DNA of 64,000 bases from Prauserella_A sp040635515 (lineage in GTDB: Bacteria > Actinomycetota > Actinomycetes > Mycobacteriales > Pseudonocardiaceae), in assembly GCA_040635515.1 (NCBI GenBank), contig JBEYHY010000002.1, positions 62,001 to 126,000 on the forward strand. The letters are read 5' to 3'. Every line of letters begins with the position of its first letter. Position 1 is the first letter of the stretch. This document shows positions 41,470 through 48,953 of this stretch, one piece after another. A model generated the notes under the pieces. That model was not told the origin of the DNA, searched no databases, and saw nothing but the letters and a program-made list of their open reading frames with translations. Made by a program: the position numbers and the translations under genes.

Positions 41470-42660
41470 GTGTCCGCTGGCCCATTGAGCGGGGTGCGTG
41501 TCCTGGACGTGTCGACGATCCTGGCCGGCCCGCTGGCGTCCTCACTGCTCGGCGAATTCGGCGCCGAGGTGATCAAGATCGAGCAGCCTGGCGAGGGCGA
41601 CCCCGCGCGGCGGTATCCACCGCTTGCCGATGACGGTGTCTCCGCCGCCTGGGCGATGCTGGGGCGTACCAAGCGGAGCGTGACGATCGACCTGCACGCG
41701 CCGGAGGCCGCCGCGCTCGTCGGGAAGCTGGCCGCGACCGCCGACATCGTGGTGACCAACTTCCGCCCCGTGACGCTGCGCCGGTTTCGCATCGACTTCG
41801 ACGACCTGCGCGCCTACCGCCCCGACCTGGTGATGGTGCACGTGAGCGCGTTCGGCCGCACCGGCCCCTACGCCGACCGGCCGGGCTTCGCCCGCGTGGC
41901 CGAGGCGTTCGCGGGGCTGACCTACCGCACCGGCGATCCGGAACGACCGCCCGTGTTCGCCGGTTACCCCGTCGCCGACGGTGTCACCGGCATCTACGCG
42001 GCCTTCGCCGCCATGCTCGCGCTGCGGCAGCGGGACCGCACCGGCGAAGCGCAACTGGCCGACATTCCGCTCTACGAGCCGCTGTTGCGCATGATGGAGG
42101 ACTTCGTCATCGAGTACGGCGTGACCGGCGAAAGCAGGCAACGTCAGGGCAACCGGAATCCGCACATCAGCCCGAACAGCCTCTACCGCACCCGCGACGG
42201 CCGCTGGCTCGCCGTGCCCGCCTCGACCGAGCAGATGTGGCGGCGCCTGGTCACGGTCATGGCCGCACCGGACCTCGCCGTGCACGACACGATGACCGCG
42301 CGCCTCGACAACAGGGACGAGATCGAGGCGAGGGTGGCCGAGTTCGTCGCCGCGCACGATCTTGAGCCGTTGATGGCCCTGCTCACCGAGGCCGGAGTGG
42401 CTGCGGGGCCGGTGAATTCGGCTTCCGACATCGTGGCCGACCCGCACATCAGGGCGCGGGGCTCGGTAGTCGAGATCGCCCGCGGTGAAGGGGAACCGCC
42501 GCTGCCGATGCAGGCACCCGCGGGCCGGTTCTCCGGTTTCGGCACCACGATCGGCGGCCGGGCGCCCGCGCTCGGCGAGCACACCACCGAGGTGCTGCGG
42601 GAAGACGGCGGGCTGACCGGGCCGGAGATCGAGAGCCTGCGCCATCGCGGAGTGATCTGA
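41470..42660 (+). CDS. CaiB/BaiF-type (class III) CoA transferase
   Basis: 396 residues from GTG 41470 with AAAGGAA upstream. Typical features: GVRVLDVSTILAGPLASSLL at the N-terminus, EVIKIEQPGEGDPAR, VVTNFRPVTLRRFRID and the segment with the catalytic aspartate, YPVADGVTGIYAAFAAM. Class III enzymes move CoA between carboxylic acids through an aspartyl-CoA thioester. The gene pairs with a MatC-like carrier (17 bp downstream), suggesting uptake and CoA activation of a dicarboxylate such as malonate or succinate analogues. Confidence 0.92.
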   Translation: MSAGPLSGVRVLDVSTILAGPLASSLLGEFGAEVIKIEQPGEGDPARRYPPLADDGVSAAWAMLGRTKRSVTIDLHAPEAAALVGKLAATADIVVTNFRPVTLRRFRIDFDDLRAYRPDLVMVHVSAFGRTGPYADRPGFARVAEAFAGLTYRTGDPERPPVFAGYPVADGVTGIYAAFAAMLALRQRDRTGEAQLADIPLYEPLLRMMEDFVIEYGVTGESRQRQGNRNPHISPNSLYRTRDGRWLAVPASTEQMWRRLVTVMAAPDLAVHDTMTARLDNRDEIEARVAEFVAAHDLEPLMALLTEAGVAAGPVNSASDIVADPHIRARGSVVEIARGEGEPPLPMQAPAGRFSGFGTTIGGRAPALGEHTTEVLREDGGLTGPEIESLRHRGVI

Positions 42661-42676
42661 GCAGAAGGAGCCGCAC

Positions 42677-43930
42677 ATGACTATGGCAGTCGTGTCGATC
42701 ATCGTCCTGGTCGCCCTTTTCTCGGCTACCTTGATACCCGCGTTCGATCTCGGGCTGGGTGCGCTGGCCGCGGCGTTCGTCGTGGGGCTCGCCGCCGGTG
42801 TGCCCGCCGACGAGGTGACCGGGTTTTTCCCAGCCGACTTCTTCGTGCTGATCGTCGGGGTCACCGCCCTGTTTGCGGTGGCCCATCTGAATGGGACCCT
42901 CGACTGGCTGCTCGGATTGTTGCTGCGGCTGGTCGGCGGCAGGCTTGCGCTGGTGCCATTGGTGCCGTTCGTGATCGGCGCCGTGCTGACGGCGGTCGGC
43001 ACGCTGCCCGCCGCGGCGACGGCCATCGTCGCCCCGATCGCGCTGGGGCTGGCGGCACGGTATGGAATCTCGCCGCTCGTGGCGGCGGTTCTCGGGATCA
43101 CCGGCATCATCAGCGGACTGCTTTCCCCGCTCGCCGTCTACGGCGTCACCGCCCGCGAGCTGAGTGCGAAGTTCGGTATCGAGCTTCCCGGCTCGGCCCC
43201 GGTCGCCTTCCTGCTCGGCGGTCTGCTGACCGGGCTCGTCGTGTCGCTCACCTGCCTGCTGATCGGATTGCGCACCGGCGCGGTTGCACGAGGCAGGGTC
43301 GCGGGGGACACGGCGCCGGAGAGCGACATCGCGGCGGTGGCCGCGACGAAGAGCGCCAGGGTGCTCACCGTGCTCTGCCTGCTCACCGTGGTCGTGCTCT
43401 CGGTCGGTTTCGAGATGAACATCGGCTATCTCGGCATCACCGGGGCTCTCGTCCTGCAATTGGTGCTGCGGCTGGAGCCGGGCGCGGTCGTGGCGAAGAT
43501 CCCGTGGTCGGTGGTCCTGCTGATCGGCGGCCTGCTCACCTACGTCGGCCTGATGCAGCATCTCGGCGCGTTCGAGCAGATCTCCGACCTGCTGCGGGTC
43601 GAGGGCTCCGCCGCACTGAGCCTGCTCGTACTCTGCTACATCGCGGGCATCACGTCGTTCGCGGCCAGTTCCATCGCGGTGTTCGTGACGGCCATGCCGC
43701 TGCTGCCCCCGCTGGTGGAGGCGGGCGTGTCCCCGGTGGGCGGGGTGCTGGCGATCGCGCTGGCCTCGGTGCTGGTCGACATCAACCCGCTCGGCATCAC
43801 CGGAGGGCTGATCCTCGGCGCTGCCGAACCCTCGGCGAGGCCGCGCCTGTTCCGGCAGTTGCTCACCTATGGGCTGGTGTCGATCGCCGTCGCGCCCGCC
43901 CTCGCCTGGCTGGCTTTCAGTTTCTGGTGA
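42677..43930 (+). CDS. MatC-like dicarboxylate carrier
   Basis: 417 residues, about eleven membrane segments, with GAAGGAG before ATG 42677. The helix pattern and the segments PADFFVLIVGVTALFAVAHL and LVDINPLGITGGLILGAAEP match the MatC/SLC13-related malonate and dicarboxylate carriers. Following a CoA transferase under a LysR gene, it likely imports that enzyme's substrate. Its end overlaps the convergent arsC gene by 14 bp. Confidence 0.85.
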   Translation: MTMAVVSIIVLVALFSATLIPAFDLGLGALAAAFVVGLAAGVPADEVTGFFPADFFVLIVGVTALFAVAHLNGTLDWLLGLLLRLVGGRLALVPLVPFVIGAVLTAVGTLPAAATAIVAPIALGLAARYGISPLVAAVLGITGIISGLLSPLAVYGVTARELSAKFGIELPGSAPVAFLLGGLLTGLVVSLTCLLIGLRTGAVARGRVAGDTAPESDIAAVAATKSARVLTVLCLLTVVVLSVGFEMNIGYLGITGALVLQLVLRLEPGAVVAKIPWSVVLLIGGLLTYVGLMQHLGAFEQISDLLRVEGSAALSLLVLCYIAGITSFAASSIAVFVTAMPLLPPLVEAGVSPVGGVLAIALASVLVDINPLGITGGLILGAAEPSARPRLFRQLLTYGLVSIAVAPALAWLAFSFW

Positions 43931-44321
43931 CCAATTCCGCGAGCAGGGCGCGAACTCGCCGGTCGATCTCGTCTCTGATGGGGCGGATCTGTTCGGCGGT
44001 GAGCCCCGCGGGGTCGTCGAGCCGCCAGTCGAGGTAGCGCTTGCCGGGGAAGACGGGGCAGGCGTCGCCGCAGCCCATGGTGATCACGACGTCGGCGGCC
44101 CGCACCGCCTCCGTGGTCAGTGGTTTCGGGAACTCCTTGGTCAGGTCGATACCGATGTCGTTCATGACCTCGACGACAGCGGGATTGATGTCGCCGGAGG
44201 GCGCGGAGCCCGCCGAGCGGACGACGACCCGACCCTCGGCGTGATGGTCGAGCAGGGCCGCCGCCATTTGCGAGCGGCCCGCGTTGTGCACGCACACGAA
44301 CAGCACTTCCGGTGTGGTCAC
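43917..44321 (-). CDS. arsC: Arsenate reductase, LMW-phosphatase fold
   Basis: 134 residues from GTG 44321. The phosphatase-like P-loop CVHNAGRS (CX5R) is at residues 10-17, and the second redox cysteine region is MGCGDACPVFPGKRY. It reduces arsenate to arsenite using a thiol relay (thioredoxin or mycothiol). The start overlaps the stop of the arsenite exporter gene by four bases, in the order arsR-acr3-arsC on the minus strand. Confidence 0.95.
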   Translation of the reverse strand: MTTPEVLFVCVHNAGRSQMAAALLDHHAEGRVVVRSAGSAPSGDINPAVVEVMNDIGIDLTKEFPKPLTTEAVRAADVVITMGCGDACPVFPGKRYLDWRLDDPAGLTAEQIRPIRDEIDRRVRALLAELVTRN

Positions 44322-45376
44322 GGCGAAACCTTCGGTTTGGCCGCCCTGCGGCGCAGGGCGAGGGAGACGTAGACGAGGGCGACGAGCACCGGAACCTCGA
44401 TCAACGGGCCGACGACTCCGGCCAGCGCCTGTCCGCTGGTAGCCCCGAAGGTCGCGATCGCGACGGCGATGGCGAGTTCGAAGTTGTTGCCGGCCGCGGT
44501 GAACGCGAGCGTGGTGGTGCGGTCGTCGCTGAGCCTGAGCGCGCGGCCCAGCGCGTAGGAACCGGCCCACATCAGGCCGAAGTAGGCCAGCAGCGGCAGC
44601 GCGATCCGCGCGACATCGAGCGGGCGGCCGATGATCTGCTCGCCCTGCAACGCGAACAGGACCACGATGGTGAACAGCAGCCCGTACAGCGCGATCGGGC
44701 CGATTTTGGGCAGGAACGTGGTTTCGTACCACGCGCGGCCTCGGGTGCGTTCCCCGATGCGGCGGGTGAGATATCCGGCCAGCAGCGGGATTCCGAGGAA
44801 GATCAGCACGCTCTTGGTGATCTGCCAGCCCGACACCGTCAGCGTCGTGGTGTCCAGCCCGAGCCAGCCCGGAAGCACCGAGAGGTAGAACCAGCCGAGC
44901 AGGCCGAAGGCGATGACCTGGAACACCGAGTTGAGCGCGACGAGCACGGCGGCCGCCTCGCGGTCGCCCCGGGCGAGGTCGTTCCAGATGATGACCATCG
45001 CGATACAGCGAGCGAGCCCGACGATGATCAATCCGGAGCGGTATTCGGGCAGATCGGGAAGCATCAGCCAGGCCAGCGCGAACATCAGCGCCGGGCCGGC
45101 GATCCAGTTGAGCACCAGTGAGGACCACAGCAGCCGCCTGTCGCCGGTGACCGTGCCGAGCCGGTCGTAGCGGACTTTCGCCAGCGGCGGGTACATCATC
45201 ACCAGCAGTCCGAGTGCGATCGGGAGCGAGATCCCGTCGAAGCTCACCGCGTTGAGCGCCAGGCTCAGCCCGGGGATCGACCGGCCGGCCAGCAAACCGG
45301 CGGCCATGGCGGCGGCGATCCATACCGGCAGGAAGCGGTCCAGTGTCGAGAGCCGTCCGGCGACGGTAGTGGTCAC
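44318..45376 (-). CDS. acr3: ACR3-family arsenite efflux transporter
   Basis: 352 residues from GTG 45376, ten helices expected. Family signatures: GLARCIAMVIIWNDLARGD with the conserved cysteine involved in arsenite transport, and TAAGNNFELAIAVAIATFG. It exports the arsenite produced by the neighbouring reductase. Overlaps the ArsR stop and the arsC start by four bases each, so the operon is translationally coupled. Confidence 0.95.
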   Translation of the reverse strand: MTTTVAGRLSTLDRFLPVWIAAAMAAGLLAGRSIPGLSLALNAVSFDGISLPIALGLLVMMYPPLAKVRYDRLGTVTGDRRLLWSSLVLNWIAGPALMFALAWLMLPDLPEYRSGLIIVGLARCIAMVIIWNDLARGDREAAAVLVALNSVFQVIAFGLLGWFYLSVLPGWLGLDTTTLTVSGWQITKSVLIFLGIPLLAGYLTRRIGERTRGRAWYETTFLPKIGPIALYGLLFTIVVLFALQGEQIIGRPLDVARIALPLLAYFGLMWAGSYALGRALRLSDDRTTTLAFTAAGNNFELAIAVAIATFGATSGQALAGVVGPLIEVPVLVALVYVSLALRRRAAKPKVSP

Positions 45377-45735
45377 GCCGGCACGTTCCGCTCGCCGGGT
45401 ACCAGCACCGCCGACAGCCGCGCCAGCACCTCGGGGTGCACCCGGTAGTAGACCCAGGTTCCCCTGCGCTCGCCGGTGATCAACCCGGATTGCCTCAGCA
45501 CCTTGAGGTGATGGGAGATTGTGGGACCGCTGAGGTCGAACGCGTCGGTCAGGTCGCACACACATGCCTCGCCGCCCGCGTGGGAGGCGATCAGCGACAG
45601 CAGCCGGAGGCGTACCGGATCCGCCATGGCCTTGAACAAGCCGGAGAGTTCCACGGCCTGCTCGGCGGAGAGCGGTTCCCTTGCCAGCGGGGAGCAGCAT
45701 GCGTCGATCGCGGCCAGCGGGAGTTGCTTCGACAT
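45373..45735 (-). CDS. arsR: ArsR arsenic-responsive repressor
   Basis: 120 residues. Winged HTH: LFKAMADPVRLRLLSLIAS, DLSGPTISHHLKVLRQSGLI, RRGTWVYYRVHPE. Candidate arsenite-binding thiols are the N-terminal ACCSP pair and the CVCD motif in the helix before the HTH (the classic ArsR site). It heads the minus-strand operon and shares an AT-rich control region with the divergent ArsI/CadI gene. Confidence 0.95.
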   Translation of the reverse strand: MSKQLPLAAIDACCSPLAREPLSAEQAVELSGLFKAMADPVRLRLLSLIASHAGGEACVCDLTDAFDLSGPTISHHLKVLRQSGLITGERRGTWVYYRVHPEVLARLSAVLVPGERNVPA

Positions 45736-45744
45736 TCCTCTATG

Positions 45745-45773
45745 TTGACAGTCATCTATCTAGAAGGCAATCT
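45745..45773 (+). promoter_or_regulatory. Promoter of the ArsI/CadI gene, within the shared ars control region
   Basis: TTGACA (45745-45750) and CAATCT (45768-45773) are separated by 17 bp. The surrounding 45736-45806 stretch is AT-rich and contains repeated ATCTA/TAGAT half-sites (for example TAGATG...TCTA near 45790-45803), fitting ArsR operators acting on both divergent promoters. Confidence 0.55.
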
Positions 45774-45819
45774 GGGTCTCGTCACTGTTTAGATGGATGT
45801 CTATTCAAGGAGGATGCTC

Positions 45820-46251
45820 ATGTCTCGGGTGCAACTCGCTCTGCGAGTCGGAGACCTGGCCGGATCGATCGACTTCTACTCGAAGCTCTTCGGGACCGAG
45901 CCCGCGAAGCTCCGGCCCGGCTACGCCAACTTCGCCATCGAAGACCCCGCGCTCAAGCTCGTGCTGCTGGAGGGCGAGCCGGGGCAGGCCACAGTCATGG
46001 ACCACCTCGGCGTCGAGGTCGCCTCCACCGGCGAGGTCGACGCGGCCACGCAGCGGCTCACCGGTGAAGGACTGGACACGCTCACCGAGGACGACACCAC
46101 CTGCTGTTACGCCGTGCAGGACAAGGTGTGGGTGCACGGTCCGGGCCAGGAGCCCTGGGAGGTCTACACGGTCAAGGCCGATTCGCGGGACTATGGCGCG
46201 GAAAGCGCCGAACCCGCCGCGTGTTGCGCCCCGGCCGCGGAGGCTGGTTAG
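45820..46251 (+). CDS. ArsI/CadI-type vicinal-oxygen-chelate dioxygenase
   Basis: 143 residues from ATG 45820, chosen because AAGGAGG ends six bases upstream; ATGs at 45793 and 45814 are less well placed. VOC (glyoxalase-like) fold with the ArsI iron ligands Q5, H62 and E114 and the vicinal cysteines C95-C96 that bind trivalent organoarsenicals. A C-terminal AACC pair is extra. ArsI breaks the C-As bond of methylarsenite; the mycobacterial relative is called CadI. Location opposite arsR supports an arsenic role. Cadmium induction alone cannot be excluded. Confidence 0.92.
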   Translation: MSRVQLALRVGDLAGSIDFYSKLFGTEPAKLRPGYANFAIEDPALKLVLLEGEPGQATVMDHLGVEVASTGEVDAATQRLTGEGLDTLTEDDTTCCYAVQDKVWVHGPGQEPWEVYTVKADSRDYGAESAEPAACCAPAAEAG

Positions 46252-46341
46252 CCTTCGGGTGGGGCGGCCCTGACCATCCACTGTGGTGGGTGAGCTGTAC
46301 GTTCGGTGCGTTCTCGGCGGGCTGAGCGTGAGTATCTGCCG

Positions 46342-46860
46342 CTAGTTCACGTGATAGCCCGCCGAGGAGCACGCATCGATGATGCCGACAACCCCATCGG
46401 TTGCCACGCCCGTATCGATCGTCAGCTGACCACCGCCGCCTTCGACCGCGTCGGCGACCTGCCGGAACGGAAGCTGTGTGGCGCGAAGGTGGCTGGCGAC
46501 TTCGGGAGGCCCGGACGTGATGATCAAGGCCAGTTCGTCATTCACTGCTATGAGATCAGCGGCTGTGGAGGCTGACAGGCCGGGGCCGATGGCGAGGAGT
46601 GAATCGGGGATTCGCACAAGGAGAGAAGTTGGTCCGCCGTCGCCGATGAACTGTTCGCATGTTTCCCAGATCGTCTCTGACCCGGTCGCGGATTCGCTGG
46701 GCTGTCGCGATGCCGAGGACACGGTGGGGCGTGGCGACTCCGTGGATGAGGAAAGCAGCAGCACGGCGACGGTGGTTCCGGAGCCGAAAACCATGACGAT
46801 GGTGATGAGCCAAGGCAGTCGTGTCGTCCATTTTCGATGTGCCGCTGATCGGTAGGCCAT
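46342..46860 (-). CDS. Membrane-anchored hypothetical protein
   Basis: 172 residues from ATG 46860 with AAGGAG six bases upstream. One N-terminal helix (LPWLITIVMVFGSGTTVAVLLL) is followed by a Ser/Thr-rich stalk and a small external domain with two cysteines (ETCEQFIGDG, IIDACSSAGY) that could form a disulfide. The middle contains DLIAVNDELALIITSGPPEV. No family recognised. It is divergent from the NrtR-nucleosidase operon with 221 bp between; no functional link is evident. Confidence 0.8.
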   Translation of the reverse strand: MAYRSAAHRKWTTRLPWLITIVMVFGSGTTVAVLLLSSSTESPRPTVSSASRQPSESATGSETIWETCEQFIGDGGPTSLLVRIPDSLLAIGPGLSASTAADLIAVNDELALIITSGPPEVASHLRATQLPFRQVADAVEGGGGQLTIDTGVATDGVVGIIDACSSAGYHVN

Positions 46861-47049
46861 ATCGGCTCCTTCCGGTTCCGATCATTGCTTCGTCTCGATC
46901 TCTCGACATGTCACATCGGCGCGGCAGGCGAGATGAGGTTGTTATCGGCTGACTTCGCCCGTTCGAGTTGGTCCGTCCATATCGGCTTGTCGTTGCCCGC
47001 TACGCGGGAACCCGACTGCCAACGGCCAACCACCCGGACAGCCTATTTC

Positions 47050-47062
47050 TGTCAACATGACA
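47050..47062. promoter_or_regulatory. Palindrome in front of the NrtR-like gene
   Basis: TGTCA and TGACA flank ACA, 19 bp before the ATG. Symmetry and position suggest the autoregulatory site of the Nudix/winged-helix protein encoded immediately downstream. Only one copy was found. Confidence 0.5.
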
Positions 47063-47081
47063 AGAAGATACGGTTGGCGCC

Positions 47082-47783
47082 ATGTCCGACGAATCCTGGT
47101 CGCCGCCCCCGGTCCTGGTCGCGGTTGACCTGGTCATCCTGACGTTACGGGCGTCGAAGCTTCACATCCTGCTCGTCGAACGTGGTATCGAGCCTTACCA
47201 GGGTGCACAGGCTCTGCCCGGGGGCTTCCTCAACAACGACGAGGAAGACATCCTCGCTGCCGCCTACCGTGAACTCGACGAGGAGGCGAATCTCGACGGC
47301 TCACGGTTGCACCTTGAGCAACTGGGTGCCTATGGCGAGCCTGACCGCGACCCTCGCGGGCGCATAATCTCGGTGGCGTATCTTGCGGTAGCCGCCGACC
47401 TGCCGGAGCCGGTCGCCGGTACCGACGCGGCAGGGGCTGCCTGGCGGCCTGTCGCAGGAGTGCTTTCCGGGCGGGTGAAGCTCGCCTTCGACCACCGCCA
47501 AATCGTGACCGACGGCGTCGAGCGAGCCCGATCGAAAATCGAACATACAGCGCTCGCTACCGCGTTCTGCGGCGAGACCTTCACGATCTCCGAACTGCAG
47601 CGGGTTTACGAAGCGGTGTGGGGCGTGCGGCTGGACCCACGGAACTTTTACCGGAAAGTGCAAGGTGTGCCTGGATTCATCGTTCCTGCCGAGGTCAGCC
47701 GCAGAGCCACGAAAGGGCGCCCTGCGCGACTTTTCCGCCCTGGCCCGCAGAGTGTGCTTCACCCGCCAATCGTCCGGCCGTGA
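47082..47783 (+). CDS. NrtR-like Nudix-domain transcriptional regulator
   Basis: 233 residues. Residues 10-145 form a Nudix fold (LVAVDLVILTLRASKLHILL, ALPGGFLNNDEEDILAAAYR). The Nudix box is near-canonical (R63-E64-L65-x-E67-E68) but the spacing to the Gly is off by one and its last Gly is N70. This suits a sensor more than an enzyme. The C-terminus is the NrtR winged helix (FTISELQRVYEAVWGVRLDP, RNFYRKVQGVPGFIV, KGRPARLFRP). NrtR proteins bind ADP-ribose-type ligands and control NAD genes. Here the next gene, 18 bp on, encodes a nucleosidase effector-like protein instead. Confidence 0.9.
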   Translation: MSDESWSPPPVLVAVDLVILTLRASKLHILLVERGIEPYQGAQALPGGFLNNDEEDILAAAYRELDEEANLDGSRLHLEQLGAYGEPDRDPRGRIISVAYLAVAADLPEPVAGTDAAGAAWRPVAGVLSGRVKLAFDHRQIVTDGVERARSKIEHTALATAFCGETFTISELQRVYEAVWGVRLDPRNFYRKVQGVPGFIVPAEVSRRATKGRPARLFRPGPQSVLHPPIVRP

Positions 47784-47801
47784 TCAGGTAACAAGGGGGA
47801 A

Positions 47802-48953
47802 ATGGTGAAAGATCTTGTGGTTTTCCTTACCGCGCTCAACGTCGAATACGAGGCTGTCCGGCGGAAATTGATCAATCCTCATGTGCATTTCCATAAACAT
47901 GGAACACGGTTCGAAATCGGTGATCTACAAGGAGGAAAGGGCCGGGTGGCGCTCGGGCTCACCGGCAAGGGAAACCAGGCGGCGGGTGTGCTTGCCGAGC
48001 GTGCGGTGGATCACTTCTCGCCTGCGGCTGTTCTGTTCGTCGGCGTAGCCGGCGCGTTATGGGACACGGCGCGACTCGGTGACGTCGTCATGGCCACGCA
48101 CGTCTACGCCTATCACGGTGGGACGAGCGAAGACGACGGCCTGAAGGCACGTCCCCGGGCCTGGGAGATCAACCACGCCATCGTCCAGCTTGGCTCCTAT
48201 CTTGGTCGCGCGGGGGACTGGGCGTCCGGGACGGTCGCGGGTCCCGGATCGCCTGAGGTGCATTTCGCGCCGATCGCCGCGGGCGAGGTCGTTCAGAACT
48301 CGCGGATCTCGAAAGAGGCGGAATGGATTCGCGACCACTACAACGACGCGCTGGCCATCGAAATGGAGGGGGCGGGCGTCGCGCAAGCCGGTCACCTGAG
48401 CGGGTCACCCGTCGCCATCGTGCGCGGGATCAGTGATTCGGCCGACGGTACGAAGAACACCAGTGATGACGGTATGTGGCAACCGAGAGCAGCTGCCAAC
48501 GCCGCCACGTTCGCCATCCGGCTTGCCGAGGAAATTCTTCTCAACCAACGGAGTGAGAGCACAATGGACGAGAACCGCTCACCGGTTTCCCATGTTGTCA
48601 ACAACTCTGCACTAGGTACGGTAGGCATTCAGGCTGGTGGCAATGTCATCGGCAGCACCGTTTCGATCACAACGCGATCGCAGGATGAGTCGGCAGTGGA
48701 CATCGCGAGCGAGCTGGCGGCTCTCCGTGATCAGCTGGCCAGGGAACGGACCACCGGCAACATCGACGACGAGACCTACGAGGCCGCATCGCAGGAACTT
48801 GATATCGCGCGCAAGGCGCTGGTCGAGGAAACCCCGGAAGGTAACAGCGCGTTCGTGCTGGCCCTCAAACGGCTGCGAGGACTGGTCGCTGATATCGCGG
48901 GCTTGACGGCGCAGGTCGCCGCGCTGATCACGGCGGTCAAGGGCCTGTCATGA
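47802..48953 (+). CDS. Nucleosidase (MTAN/PNP fold) fused to an amyloid-like motif and coiled coil
   Basis: 383 residues. Residues 5-246 are a nucleoside phosphorylase/nucleosidase domain: VFLTALNVEYEAVRRKL, LFVGVAGAL, the ribose-binding AIEMEGAGVA (E187/E189) and catalytic Asp212 in RGISDSAD, as in MTA/SAH nucleosidases. Residues 271-290 carry GTVGIQAGGNVIGSTVSI, an alternating V/I/G, Q-centred motif like RHIM/PP/BASS amyloid signalling sequences. A coiled coil and an Ala/Leu-rich amphipathic end (300-383) follow. The next protein begins with nearly the same motif. I infer an effector that cleaves a nucleoside or nucleotide metabolite when nucleated by its partner. Confidence 0.88.
   Translation: MVKDLVVFLTALNVEYEAVRRKLINPHVHFHKHGTRFEIGDLQGGKGRVALGLTGKGNQAAGVLAERAVDHFSPAAVLFVGVAGALWDTARLGDVVMATHVYAYHGGTSEDDGLKARPRAWEINHAIVQLGSYLGRAGDWASGTVAGPGSPEVHFAPIAAGEVVQNSRISKEAEWIRDHYNDALAIEMEGAGVAQAGHLSGSPVAIVRGISDSADGTKNTSDDGMWQPRAAANAATFAIRLAEEILLNQRSESTMDENRSPVSHVVNNSALGTVGIQAGGNVIGSTVSITTRSQDESAVDIASELAALRDQLARERTTGNIDDETYEAASQELDIARKALVEETPEGNSAFVLALKRLRGLVADIAGLTAQVAALITAVKGLS

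Noticed and set aside
46885..47142. Forward frame between the anchored protein and NrtR genes
   Set aside because: Poor codon pattern and it overlaps the NrtR start in another frame; the region is better read as a divergent promoter.
47082..47783. Active Nudix hydrolase toxin or antitoxin
   Set aside because: The C-terminal winged helix is that of NrtR and the Nudix box is off-register, so a regulator is the better reading.
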